In this document: positions 44,901-56,660 of the stretch, piece by piece
How positions within the stretch are numbered: position 1 is the first letter of the stretch
Layout of the letters: each line of letters starts with the position of its first letter
Origin: Henckelia pumila
Taxonomy: Eukaryota; Streptophyta; Magnoliopsida; Lamiales; Gesneriaceae
Assembly (NCBI RefSeq): GCF_033568475.1
Contig: NC_133122.1
Location: 140,561,402-140,625,401 of the forward strand
Direction: 5' to 3'
Length of the DNA stretch: 64,000 nucleotides
Program-made: the position numbers and the translations under genes
The notes under the pieces: model-generated
Seen by the model: the letters and a program-made list of their open reading frames with translations, nothing else
What the model was told of the DNA's origin: nothing
The model's database searches: none

Positions 44901-45797
44901 AAAACACTCACTCAAAACTTACACCACATTATTCAAATCAACGAGTCAGGATCAATAAATTCTTACCTCGAGAATTCTTACAGGTTCATTACAATGGATG
45001 ATCAAATCTGATCTCGTTCTGAAATTTTATGAAATCCTTAATATCGAAGTTCTATCTCTGTTCTGTCTAAAGGTTCATCTGACGCAAATCAATTCAAACA
45101 TTGCTAAAGATTAAAATATCAACTCTTACCTCGATCAATCTAAGCCACAATAAACTTCGAGTGGTTTTTAATTCAATTTCCTCAAGAAGGAACATCATTT
45201 ATTCATATTCTAGATCATCTCATCTTTCATCAATACCATTTCTCAATTTCTAGAGTATACAATTCTTCGCTCAACAAGGAGATTTAGTTGATAACGTCAG
45301 AGATATAACAATTCAGAATATCATAATAAAATCTCACTTGCCATCATACTCTCCTCAACAAATTCATGAACATAAAAATCTTTCCAAAACGTCAATTCTC
45401 ATAGCGAGCAATCTAATCATCACAATTCAAATCTGGTTTGCTAGCTATCTTAACCATATCGGCTTAACAATTATAATCTCAAATAATCACAAGCACAAAT
45501 CTCGAAATATCAAAATCATCAACTCTGTTTCGATCATCCTCTAATCATCATACTCATGTAATCGCATGAGTGTTTAAATTCTCATCTCGAATTCAGTTCT
45601 GATACTCTTTCATATAATGCATGCTTTTAAAATCAATTCACATAATCAAATAGGCACATAATTCTGAATCAGTAAAGCATGCTCGCATGTAATTCAAGTA
45701 ATCAAACAATGAAATTAATCACATGTGAAATAAAATAATTCAAGCAGACTCGATCTACCCCACTCACTCACTTCTATTCTAGTCCAAGAATCTTATC
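41933..45797 (-). pseudogene. Degenerate chromovirus interior
   Basis: The only coding trace I can read is the chromodomain-side tail at about 42110-41990 (QYNDLKKVEEITWKIE, then a stop and RYPNFF). The rest is full of stops in all frames, and the interior is shorter than the ~5-6 kb expected for an autonomous element. Confidence 0.6.
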
Positions 45798-45809
45798 GCT
45801 CTGATACCA
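45798..45809 (-). promoter_or_regulatory. tRNA-iMet primer-binding site of the chromovirus
   Basis: + strand GCTCTGATACCA is the complement of TGGTATCAGAGC, the usual tRNA-iMet site. It lies five bases inside the right LTR. Confidence 0.85.
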
Positions 45810-45814
45810 CTTAA

Positions 45815-48466
45815 TGTGAGGACCTCGATTCTAATCAACTAATTTCAAATAGTAAAATAATCATCGACAAATAAATGAGCCAATTTTTTTTTTTTTTAAA
45901 GGAACAGTGCCTCGCTCGAGCGGTAGAAAAATATTCGGCTCGAGCGAGACCATCTCGGGCTCAACTATAAAAATCAATTTTAAACTCGTTCTTCGACATA
46001 CATCAATTCTAAGAATAATCGGGGTATAAAAATACATGCAGTATTATAAATCAACAATAAAAGCATGCTTCAATAAATAACCGAGTTCTAAAAATTATTC
46101 GACTCTAAATCGACGCCTCACATCTATCATTCGATCCCAAGCTAACCATGTCGACTCTGACTAGCTCCTGCCCCACCTGTTGTCAAGTACACATACAAAA
46201 CAAGACAACAGCCGGATAACTCCGGTGAGAATAAAATCCCAATAAAAGCGACGTAATATGCAATATCAAATAAATATTTCAAAATCATGTTATAACATAA
46301 ACATTCTTCGATGATAAATAAATATGAAATGCATGTGCTTAAAAATCGGGATTATCAAATCGGATAATCAAGGGAGACTCGATACTTCGGTTGGGATCCC
46401 GAGAACAAGATATCGTATCAACTCACCTACGCTCCCGATCGGGGTGGCAATACGTATCTCAATCCTCTAGACTTCGAGCAACTATAATGAGTATTCGGGT
46501 CGCTAGGCGTAACTCAACAACCTAGGCCACTCAAATATAGCTCCCGAATCTTCTAAATCCTATCGGGGCAACTCAACCCATTTCAAAATCAATGTATTTA
46601 GGCTCATGATGAATGCACATTAAACAGATGCAATTAAATCTAATTAAAACGACAATTCTATTTATTCAGACATCAAAATATCGTAGATGTCATCTCATTA
46701 ATTCATATATTCAAAATCATGAATATAATATCAAAAATCATTGAAATAATTCCAAATAAGCAAACTCATGCTTTTCAATTCGAATATATGCATCAATTAA
46801 TTCAAACAATTTCATATAGACAAAATCGTGTCTTTTAAGTAATATCGAAATCAATTAATCAGTCAAATTCTCATTCAATATCAAATAATCAAATAAACAT
46901 GCAAGTATGTGATTTTAATCGGAAACTCGAGAACCTCATTCTCGCTCGAGCATTTATTCCCTTCGAAATCCACATCAGCTCATACCTCAATTTTCCAATC
47001 TAAAAAAGTTCAAATCCTTACACTGCTGATTTCTGCCTCTAATTATCATCGACTAGCTTTCAATCTGCGAAAAATCATATAATGATCAAAAGTCAACCTT
47101 AGTCAACTGTGGTCAAACTTTGACCAAAAATTTCTGAACTTTAATGCGCTCTCACCACTTAACGATTTTGAATCTCGACTCGAAACTTGAATATTTGAAT
47201 TCATCTCGTTGAGACGATCAAAATTAGGTAACACATCGATGGTCGCCGGAAAATTTGGGGGAGGCGGCGACGCGGCGGCGATGAGCAAATCAACTCCAAA
47301 AATTCTGAATTTTGGCATGGTTGTAGATCTCGACGAGACGATTCCAACCAAATAAGCCACGATCGGAACGGAGGTCCGACGCGGCGTCGATCGGAGAAAA
47401 ACGGGGCGGCGGCGGTGGCGGTTTAAAAACTTCGATCTGCACCAAATATGCCGAAATAATCTACCAAAAGCTACGGAAATGTTCTACCCATCATCTACTA
47501 TCATTTAGCAACTCGAAAACTAACAAAAACGAGCTCGAAATCGCAAAATCAAATCGAAGAAGACGATGAACAGTACCGAGAAAATTCTGTGCAGATTTCG
47601 TCCGTTCATTCTTACTTTCCCGGCGATCCAACCGTCCGATCTTTGATTTCTTTACACCAATAGCTTCGTCTGGATGTTGGCTACAAAGTGACCGATCGGA
47701 TCTTTGATCAGTACTCTGGTGAACGTCCAGAAAAATCAAAAACTTTGACTGCTACAGTACCCACGAAAATTCTGTGCACAACTAGTCTGTTATTTCTCAT
47801 TTTTCCGGCGATCCAACCGTTGGATTTTCGATTTATTTATACCAATAGATTCATCTTGATCTTGGCTAGAATCTGACCGTTCGGATCTTTGATCGGGTCT
47901 CCGGTGAACGGCCGGAAAAATAAAAAAAAACTACGGCTGCTACAGTAAAGTCGAGAAAATGGGAAAAATTGGGGAAAAAATCTTGATCCGTGTTTTCTCA
48001 GTGTGGGTTTTCTATTTATAGTAACCTGATATTTTCGGGTCTCGGACTAATTTATTTGATACCCAACTGGTAAAAATTAGTCCTAAATCTGATATTTTTC
48101 GCTACACGCACCCAACATCAATAACATCATTTTTCTGAAATTATACGCTTTGACCAGTCAATTGAACTCATAAATTTCCAATTTAATTTCTAAGTCCAAC
48201 TTAGACTCGGACCAGTCATCTCAGTCAATATTTTCCCAAATTAAATTTATCTGGCATAAATAATTATTTTTATTTCGATATCTCAATAATTATTTCAAAA
48301 TGCCAAATAATACCAGATATCCAGAAATAGTCAAATTAATTGATTAACTGGTATGTGTATTTTATAAATACACTCTATAATCTCATTAGCAATAATAATT
48401 ATTTCATCAACTCAATAATTATTTTAATTTCTAATTAATTCGATAATTAATTTTTTGGGACGTTAC
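45815..48466 (-). repeat. Chromovirus LTR (right copy; 5' LTR in element orientation)
   Basis: 2652 bp, from TGTGAGGACC to CGTTAC. The terminal A found in the left copy is replaced by T here. It shares the inverted repeat (45911-45921 / 45938-45948). A likely promoter cannot be placed with certainty. Confidence 0.9.
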
Positions 48467-49031
48467 TATATATATATATATATAGGTATAGACACACGTG
48501 TTATATATGCAACATCCATTAATTTATATTGGGATCGATAGGCGCCGTGGACCCTATGGTAGCTGCAAGTTCTTTTCGTTCTTCATTTCATTGATGATAA
48601 ATATTAATGTGTTTCTTCCTTCTTCGTCACCATTATTTATCATTTAATAAATGTTGAAATTTAGATTTTTTTTAGGTTGTCTTTTTTATTAAAAAAAAAT
48701 GGAATTTCCTGCCAATATTTGGAATTGTTTTTTTTCCTTTGGCCTTATAACTGAAATCTTGAAATCATGAAAAAATATGAAACCGTCTCACACATTAATT
48801 TTTGTTAGATAGATTTGATCTTATTTGACTCATAAAAAAAATATTATATATTACTTATATTGCAATATTATTTTTCACCATAAATATGAATTAAATCGAC
48901 TCATATATCACATATATTTGTGTGTGTGCTACCGTCTCCCAACCAAGAAACTTCATTCAAACAGTGTCGGTTCACCTACTTTAGAGTTTATTTGTCTCTT
49001 AATATTGCTTATTCTTTTCTTTGTAAAGTAT
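48467..49031. other. Intergenic
   Basis: AT-rich, with no supported gene. GAAACCGTCTCACACATTAA near 48780 resembles one end of the MITE at 49041. Confidence 0.4.
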
Positions 49032-49040
49032 ATTAATATA

Positions 49041-49245
49041 AGAGTAAAACTCGTATGAGACAGTCTCATTCGTGAGACGGGTTAACCCTATTCATAATTT
49101 TTTTTTATGGATAACTCTATCCATATTTATAATAAATATAAGTAATATTTTTAGTATAAAATGTAATACTTTTTAATGAATAACACATATAAGAGACTCG
49201 TCTAAAAAAAATGACCCTTGAAACCGTCTCATATGAGTTTTTCTC
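49041..49245. mobile_element. 205-bp MITE with 9-bp target duplication
   Basis: Left end GAGTAAAACTCGTATGAGAC and right end complement GAGAAAAACTCATATGAGAC form ~27-bp inverted repeats with few mismatches. ATTAATATA flanks both sides (49032-49040, 49246-49254). A 9-bp duplication suggests a MULE-type MITE. The flank is AT-rich, so a chance match is possible. Confidence 0.65.
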
Positions 49246-50020
49246 ATTAATATATTGGAGCATATTGGAGCAATGCGCTATGTTCATTTAATATATATTA
49301 TTTTATTTTATATACTTTAAGTAGATTTATTTCACATAAATATTATAATATTTTGTGGTCATGGACTTTTATAATTTGAGAAGGACAATTCTATATAAAA
49401 AAAAACGTCATTAATAAAATCTGGAAAATTTTCATACTTATTAATAAATAAATTAGTGCATCTTGGCTCATGACACACGCATAAATATAAAAAAAATTGT
49501 GTAAAATATTTTTTTAAAAAAATATAGTGATTATATTAAAATTAAAAAATAAAAATGGTTTTTACAATAAATTTTTATATTATGCATGATATTATTATTT
49601 AAAAATTCATAAGTGTTGATAAAATATATAAATAAATAATTTTATTAGGATATGGTAGTTATATATGATATACAATTTTACTAAAATAATTTCTTATGGT
49701 ATCTGTTTATTAAATAGAAATGGAATAGTTTTGTAATTTGAGGAGATGAGTACTCCTTTTTGTTTATCAAAAAACGCAACATCATAAACAAACGCAACAT
49801 CACATTAAAATTGATTATTCTAAGTAGAGCTGGCATATCAGATCAAAATACCGAGTTTTCGGTATATCGTACCGAAATATTTTCGATATACAGATATTTT
49901 TTCGATATACCGAATTTTTTTTCAATATCTATATGTTATAAATATGGATTTTTTCCGTACCAAAATTTCATAATTTCGATAGTATCAGTATAAATTTTTT
50001 AATAACCATATTTTTTATAT

Positions 50021-50606
50021 TGTTGGTATCAAAGCGTAAGATGTGCTTTGATTGCGCAGCAATATATCAGCAATCGAATGTAATCACGCGATCAAACCAA
50101 TCGAAAAACAATACAATAATGCATGAATGAAATCAAAGAACAAGAAGGTTTATAGTGGTTCGAATCGAATTGATTCTACGTCCACTTTTGGCCCAAGAAA
50201 CCAAGGATCCACTCAATCAGTAAATGTATCTTGATTACAATTGCAATCAACTCAAGAGATCCAAGATCGATCACCAGAAAATAGAGAAGCTCGCATTCAA
50301 GACAAATCATCAAGAAAGGAAAAGACTCTCACTAATGTTTTCTCTCAATGCACGGCATATGCTTCCTCTATATTCTCTATGCCAAAAAAACCGATCAGGA
50401 ATACTGTGTTGTATCGACCTTTTAATGCCTTGATCACCTACAACTCATCTCCATGCAAGGCTCAATAAACCAGCAGCAACAGAAGAAGTTATGGTAGTTA
50501 CAACTGCTTCTGAACTCATCTCTCATCTGTCGTGGCATCCAGCTCAAAGTGTTGCATGTAATGTGGCATCCAACTCAAGTTTATTCTAAGGCAATCCAAT
50601 ACCACA
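50021..50606 (-). repeat. copia LTR, left copy (3' LTR in element orientation)
   Basis: TGTTGGTATC to CCAATACCACA, same length as 54635-55220. Short ORFs inside it occur in both LTRs and are not genes. Confidence 0.92.
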
Positions 50607-50657
50607 AATCTTCACCTTGGATTTCCTTAGAATCTTGGACCAAAACAAAACCATTTC

Positions 50658-53600
50658 CTAAGATGTTTCTAATAACATCCCAACATTGATCTTATTCAAA
50701 CAATGCTGGAATTTGGTTTTGGCCAGAGGTTTGGTAAGCATATCAGCAGTGTTTTCATCTGTGGAGACTTTTTGTAACTTCACTTCTCCTTGCTCCACCA
50801 TATCCCTTATGAAATGTAAACGAATATCAATATGCTTCGTCCTCTCGCGGTGCATAGGATTCTTGGTTAGGTGTAATGCGCTTTGGCTGTCAGTGTAAAT
50901 CAACACTTATATCTTCTTTCGTAACAACTCAGACAAGATCACTTTCAACCACATTCCCTCCTTAACTGCCTCAGTAATAGCAACATACTCTGCTTCTGTT
51001 GTGGACAAAGCCACTATAGCTTGTAGTGTCCAACTGATCACACATCCATTATAGATGAAAGTATATCCTGTTATGGACCTTCTTTTGTCAAGATCCCCTG
51101 CATAATCAGCATCCACATATCCTACCAATCCTTCTTGAGAATTGCAAGCTCCACCATAAACAAGACCATTACTCTTGCTTCCATTTAGGTACCTCAAAAT
51201 CCATTTAACAGCCTCCCAGTGAATCTTTCCTGGTTTAGCCATGAATCTACTCACTAAAATCACAGCATAAGCTATATCTGGTCTTGTACAGACCATGGCA
51301 TACATTAGGCTGCCGGTGGCATTGGAATATGGTATCCTTTCCATGAATGAAAGTTCCTCCTCTAATTTTGTACATTGATCAGAAGATAATCTGAAATGGT
51401 TTGCCAATGGTGTAGTAACTGCCTTTGATTGAAGCATTCCAAACTTGGTTACAATCTTGTGGAAATAATCTGATTGATCAACATGTAGGAGTCTATCTCT
51501 TCTCTTTCTCCTTATGTTCATACCAAGGATCTTTCTTGCAGACCCTAAGTCCTTCATCTCAAATTCTGATTTGAGATTATCTTTGAGCTTCTTGATCTCC
51601 ATTCTTTCTTCACATGTTATTAGCATGTCATCAACATAAAGTAGTAGATAAATGATGGAACATCCAGGTGCCATCTTGTAATACACACAGCTATCAAGTT
51701 CACTCCTCTTGAAAGAATTACAGATCATGAAGCTGTCAAATCTTCTATACCACTGCCTTGAGGATTGCTTTAAACCATAAAGTGACTTCTGTAATAGACA
51801 CACTTTGGATTCTTGCCCTGGTACCTCAAAACCCTCAGGTTGTCTCATGTATATAGTCTCACTTAGAGTGTCATGGAGGAAAGCTGTTCTTACATCCATT
51901 TGGTCAAGCTCCAGCTCTAGCTCAGCTGTCAAGGGAAGAAGTATCCTAATGGATGTGTGTTTGACCACTGGTGAAAATATCTCAGTGAAATCGACTCCCT
52001 CCTTTTGTGTAAATCCCTTGGCCACTAGCCTAGCCTTAAATCTATTCTGCTCAACCCCTGGAGTCCCCTGTTTGATCTTGAAAATCCATTTGCTTCCTAC
52101 CACCTTTCTGTTTTTAGGAGGCTCCACCAGTTTCCATGTTTCATTCTTCTTTAAAGAATTTATTTCTTCAAACATAGCTGCCTTCCATTTATCCCTATGT
52201 TTGCCATTTATTGCCTCTTTAAAAGAGGCAGGCTCATCTTCATTTAGATCCTCAGAGACATTTAGAGCATAAGCAATCAAATCTGCATAGCCATATCTTT
52301 CTGGTGGTTTGATTTTCCTTCTAACCCTATCTTTGGCAAGTGCATAATCATCCAAATCAGATTTATGATCATGATGATCAGTGTCTTGGTCCATAAATTC
52401 ATCTGTGAATGACTGAGGATGGTTTTCTTGTGATTCCATCATAACATGCTCATTTTGATTCGATGGCTTTTCTGATCCAGCCATGACATCATTTGATGAG
52501 TCATCCAGCATCTCATCTTCCTTGAAAGTAATGTCCCTGCTTATTACAGCCTTTCCACCCCCATTTTTTGAGATCCATATTCTATATCCTTTGGTGCCTT
52601 CTGGATATCCTAGGAATCTACACTTCTTGGCCCTTGCTTGCAATTTTCCCTCATTTACATGAATATATGCAGTACATCCAAATATTCTGAGTGATTGGTA
52701 ATCTCCAAGCTTACCTGACCAAACTTCAGTGGGAGTTTTAAACATTAGAGCTGCAGAAGGGCATTTGTTAATAAGATGACATGCTGAAGCTGCAGCCTCT
52801 CCCCAAAAACTTTCAGGGAGCTTTGCATTGGATAACATGCATCTTACTCTTTCAAGCAATGTCCTATTCATCCTCTCAGCAAGTCCATTCTGCTGCGGTG
52901 TATGCCTCACAGTGAGATGCATTGTTATTCCATTCCTTTTACATAGATCATTAAATTCCTTATTGAGATACTCTAAACCGTTATCAGTTCTAAGCCTTTT
53001 AATTCTCTTCCCTGACTGGTTTTCCACCAAAGCTTTCCAATCTTTGAACTTCTGCAGAGCCTCACTTTTGTGTTTCATGGTATATAGCCATACTTTTCTG
53101 GAGTAATCATCTATAAAGGTAATGAAATACCTTGAGCCTCCATGAGTCTGGTTATTGGCAGGCCCCCATATGCCCGAATGTATATAATCCAATGTACCTT
53201 TTGTGGTGTGCTGTCCCCTTTTGAACTTCACTTTTGTCTGCTTTCCTAGGACACAATGCTCACAAAAATCCAACTTGCTTATCTGATCCTTGCCAAAAAC
53301 CCCTTTTTTGTTTAATTCAAACATTCCTTTCTCACTGATGTGGCCCAATCTAGCATGCCATAATTTCATTTTATCATTATGAGAGTTAGCATTCATAGCA
53401 TAATCATCTGTGCAGGACCTTCCTTCCAATACATATAGTCCATTCTTTCTGATCCCTTTCATCACAACCATCATACCTTTGGTGACAGTTAGGACCCCAT
53501 CCTTGGCTTTAAACTCATAGCCTGATTGTTCCAGCGTTCCAAGGGATATTAAGTTCCTCTTGAGGCCCGGCACAAACCTGACTTCTGTCAAGGTTTTACA

Positions 53601-54606
53601 GATGCCATTCTTGAGTTTCAACTTGATATTCCCTATGCCTTCAACTTGACAAGCTACATTGTTTCCCATAAGAACTTTTCCTCCATCAATTCTTTTGAAA
53701 CAATCAAACCATTCCTTACATGGACTCATGTGGAAAGAACATCCTAAGTCAAGAATCCATTCATTTTCACACTTCCCGGTGGTGACCAGAAGAACATCTG
53801 CACTCTCATAACCTTCTTCAGCCACAGCCACATCTCCTGATGTTGATCCTTTATCATCATGTTTTTTGTTTCTTTCAGGGCAATCCCTTCTAAAATGCCC
53901 TTCTTTTTGACATAAGTAACATCTCTTTTTAAACTTTGTCCTTGATTTTGATCTCGATTTTCCTCTTGGCTTAAAATCCCTCTTATCTGATCTGCCTCTA
54001 ACAAACAATCCCTGGCTTTGATCATCTGTAGTGGTCCCAAGTTTCTTGTTCAATTCCTTCGACCTCAATGCAGCATGTACTTCTTCCAAAGTTATAGATT
54101 CTCTACCATAGATCATCGTATCTCTGAGATTATCATATATATATATCAGGAAGTGATCTTAGTAGCAGCAGGGCCTGATCTTCATCTTCAACTTTGATCT
54201 CAATATTTTCAAGATCTAAAATGATTTTGTTAAAATCATCTATGTGATCTTCGATTGATTTTCCATGTTGCATCTTGAACGTATATAGTTTTTTCTTGAG
54301 GAAAAGTCTATTTGCCAGGGACTTCGTCATATATAGATGCTCGAGTTTCAACCAGATTGCTGCCGCAGATGTTTCCTTCGAAACTTCACGCAATACCTTA
54401 TCACCTAGGCTCAATATCAGGGCACTATGGGCCTTAACAAGAACGTCTTTCTTGTCTAATTCTTTCACCATCTCGGGCATATGCTCATCTCCCAGGAGTG
54501 CATCTTCAACTCCGTTCTGCACCAAGAATGCCCTCATCTTCAACCTCCATAAACCAAAATCATTCTTGCCCGTAAATTTCTCGATATCGAATCGTGTGGT
54601 GCCCAT
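50658..54606 (-). pseudogene. gag-pol: copia gag-pol polyprotein, nearly intact
   Basis: Gag starts at 54606 (MGTTRFDIEKFTGKNDFGLW) with the UBN2-type gag core. The frame breaks at about 54130, where the TA-rich run ATATATATATGATAA replaces a shorter one: four extra bases would explain the shift. The main frame (54116-50907) has the zinc knuckle CYLCQKEGHFRRDC, protease WILDLGCSFHM, integrase HHCC plus DDE (FIDDYSRKVWLY; RTDNGLEYLN; Glu in HTPQQNGLAERMNR), RT with YVDDM, and RNase H start VGYVDADYAGD and TTEAEYVA. An in-frame TAA (near 50907) precedes YTDSQSALHL and KHIDIRLHFIRD, ending at 50658. DLGCS in place of DSGAS in the protease is odd and may impair it. The lineage resembles Tork-type elements but was not tested. 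Confidence 0.9.
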
Positions 54607-54620
54607 TTTGAATCTTCAGT

Positions 54621-54631
54621 CTCTGATACCA
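54621..54631 (-). promoter_or_regulatory. tRNA-iMet primer-binding site of the copia element
   Basis: + strand CTCTGATACCA is the complement of TGGTATCAGAG, three bases inside the right LTR. Confidence 0.85.
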
Positions 54632-54634
54632 GTT

Positions 54635-55220
54635 TGTTGGTATCAAAGCGTAAGATGTGCTTTGATTGCGCAGCAATATATCAGCAATCGAATGTAATCA
54701 CGTGATCAAACCAATCGAAAAACAATACAATCATGCATGAATGAAATCAAAGAACAAGAAGGTTTATAGTGGTTCGAATCGAATTGATTTACGTCCACTT
54801 TTGGCCCAAGAAACCAAGGAATCCACTCAATCAGTAAATGTATCTTGATTACAATTACAATCAAATCAAGAAATCCAAGATCGATCACCAGAAAATAGAG
54901 AAGTTCGCATTCAAGACAAATCATCAAGAAAGGAAAAGACTCTCACTAATGTTTTCTCTCAATGCACATCATATGCTTCCTCTATATTCTCTATGCCAAA
55001 AAAACCGATCAGGAATACTGTGTTGTATCGACCTTTTAATGCCTTGATCACCTACAGCTCATCTCCATGCAAGGCTCAATAAACCAGCAGCAACAGAAGA
55101 AGTTATGGTAGTTACAACTGCTTCTGAACTCATCTCTCATCTGCCGTGGTATCCAGCTCAAAGTGTTGCATGTGATGTGGCATCCAACTCAAGTTTATTC
55201 TAAGGCAATCCAATACCACA
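54635..55220 (-). repeat. copia LTR, right copy (5' LTR in element orientation)
   Basis: 586 bp, TGTTGGTATC to CCAATACCACA. It drives the - strand gag-pol. The differences from the left LTR are scattered substitutions and one-base indels near 54790 and 54820. Confidence 0.92.
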
Positions 55221-55256
55221 TATACAATATACCGAAAAACCATCCCTAACTCTAAG

Positions 55257-56100
55257 TCCATTGACGACCTTAACATATATATATAGATGTAGGCATATAG
55301 CTAGGTAAATAACTTATATCTGAACATGTTGACTTAAGAAAATGAGATGTGAATTAATTTTTACATGTTAAATCTAATATTTAGGAATGACAAAAATCGA
55401 TAACCCTAGTCCAAGTTTATTTCTAAAATCATTTGCCCTTATTTCTAACATCTAGGGGAAAATTAAAATTTGCAATTTTTCTGGTTCTAGATTGTTATGA
55501 AAATGATATATATATATAGTGGGACAATATCGGAAAAATGATTGAAGTGTACAAGTAATTTTCGATTTTCTTCAAGGTTATGGAAGTAGCAAATAAGAGC
55601 GTTCGCACATGCAGAGAATCCAAATAAGAAATAAGTGTCAGAAAAATAATCAATTTGATATATAACCAACGTATATAATTTTTCCTTTTACATTAAACTG
55701 ACTGCTGCGGTACTCATACTTTGCAAATATTAACTGTCTAATTTCACAGTGATCATCCAATTACGCCCAACACAATTTGCACCACTACTACAAGTAAAAT
55801 ATATATATATATGAGCTAGCTAGCTACCTATATATATCCTAACTACTTTCACATGTAATATTAGGAATTATAGATGAAATACAACAAAGGGCGATGAATG
55901 AATCCAGAGACCACAAACCACAAGAAAAATGAAAAGCAAAAGCCAACCCAAGACACGATCAATAAAGTAATAATTATAATATTGCATCATATATATATAT
56001 ATATATATATAGACTATAGTAGTAATTAATATAAGGAAAATTAATTGAAGACCTTAGGCAAACTCCAGCCCGGATACTCGATGGATCCCATCACAACCCT
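55257..56100. other. Intergenic, 3' flank of the DUF688-like gene
   Basis: AT-rich with TA microsatellites near 55800 and 55990-56010. No gene seen. Confidence 0.4.
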
Positions 56101-56550
56101 CTAGAGAACCCAGCTCAAAAATCGTCTGGGCTTGTGAAGATCCGCAGTAACTGGTGTGATTCCTGAATCAGAAAACCAAGAATTGGAAGACGACGATTTG
56201 GAAAGAGAAGAAGATGGAGAGTGGGACTTATTATGCTTCTTGTTGGGATTCATTATAATTCTCCTTAGTAGAGTGTGTAGCAGCAGCTTGGACCCGGAGT
56301 AGCACTTCTTCTTGGAGTAGTTGCCGGAATTGGTGGCGTAGTAGGATGGCGGAGGGGTGAGAGGAGGAATGGTAATAAGATTTTGGGGATATTGTTTTGG
56401 GGTACCAGGACAAGTCTCCCACATGAATGGAACTGCACCGGAAACATCACCATAGTAGAGTACTCTAAAAGAAGGGTTGTCCTTTGATAGAAACTTGGCA
56501 TTATCATGCAGCTTCATTCTCAAATCAAAATCAGGGCTAACACAAGCCAT
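56101..56550 (-). CDS. DUF688-like small plant protein, 149 aa, single exon
   Basis: The ORF starts MACVSPDFDLRMKLHDNAKF at 56550. It has the block GAVPFMWETCPGTPK at about residues 38-52, which resembles the 'PF-WE-PGTPK' signature of plant DUF688-type proteins. A Pro-rich PPLTPPPSYY, a basic helix (KKKCYSGSKLLLHTLLRR), a Ser-rich low-complexity stretch, and a C-terminus RFLSWVL follow. The role of this family is not established; members are small and mostly plant-specific. A TATA-like ATATATATAAAC on the - strand lies ~100 bp upstream (about 56646-56660). No breaks. Overlapping shorter frames on the same strand are shadows. Confidence 0.75.
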   Translation of the reverse strand: MACVSPDFDLRMKLHDNAKFLSKDNPSFRVLYYGDVSGAVPFMWETCPGTPKQYPQNLITIPPLTPPPSYYATNSGNYSKKKCYSGSKLLLHTLLRRIIMNPNKKHNKSHSPSSSLSKSSSSNSWFSDSGITPVTADLHKPRRFLSWVL

Positions 56551-56645
56551 CTTTGTTTTTAACTACTTGTGTTTTCAATTCAGAGAAATTAATTATATAT
56601 ATCTTGAAAGGAATATTATTCCCTTACATATCTCAAACTTTATAA

Positions 56646-56660
56646 GTTTATATATATGTA
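56646..56660 (-). promoter_or_regulatory. Possible TATA region for the DUF688-like gene
   Basis: Reads CATATATATAAAC on the - strand, ~100 bp before the start codon. TA-rich sequence makes the exact position uncertain. Confidence 0.4.

Larger units (their letters stand above)
39269..48466 (-). mobile_element. Ty3 chromovirus (Tekay/Del-like), 9.2 kb, - strand, degenerate interior
   Basis: Two 2.65-kb LTRs (39269-41916 and 45815-48466) flank a 3.9-kb interior. On the - strand the LTR starts TGTAACG(C/T)CC and ends CCTCACA. A tRNA-iMet primer site abuts the right LTR and a purine tract (AGAGGGGGAGAATTG) abuts the left. An element-end frame at about 42110-41990 reads VEEITWKIEHDM, then RYPNFF, the typical tail after a chromodomain, and the last codons before the purine tract match the usual end of chromovirus pol. 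No long ORF survives. The host site is a TA repeat, so the target duplication cannot be read. Confidence 0.85.
50021..55220 (-). mobile_element. Ty1/copia retrotransposon, 5.2 kb, - strand
   Basis: 586-bp LTRs at both ends, tRNA-iMet primer site inside the right LTR, purine tract AAGGTGAAGATT inside the left LTR, and one gag-pol frame in the order protease, integrase, RT, RNase H (the copia order). Flanks TATAT and TATAC give a 4/5 match for a target duplication. The gag-pol frame has one frameshift and one stop. The LTRs differ at roughly 15 sites by eye, so the insertion is fairly young. Confidence 0.93.
49825..55248. mobile_element. Probable hAT MITE split by the copia element
   Basis: The ends TAGAGCTGG and CCATCCCTA are imperfect inverted repeats. 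They are flanked by ATTCTAAG (49817-49824) and ACTCTAAG (55249-55256), 7 of 8 bases equal. Both remaining parts carry the same short motif family (ACCGAAA, TCGATATAC, GGTATAT). Removing the copia element leaves a ~220-bp element. Confidence 0.55.

Noticed and set aside
42000-45800. Short + strand ORFs (43917, 45338)
   Set aside because: They lie antisense to a degenerate chromovirus interior and have no domain.
45798-45809. tRNA-like sequence
   Set aside because: Only 12 bp complementary to tRNA-iMet; it is a retroelement primer site, not a tRNA gene. The same holds for 54621-54631 and 5225-5241.
51805-54697. + strand ORFs (51805, 52828, 54275)
   Set aside because: They are antisense shadows of the copia gag-pol frame.
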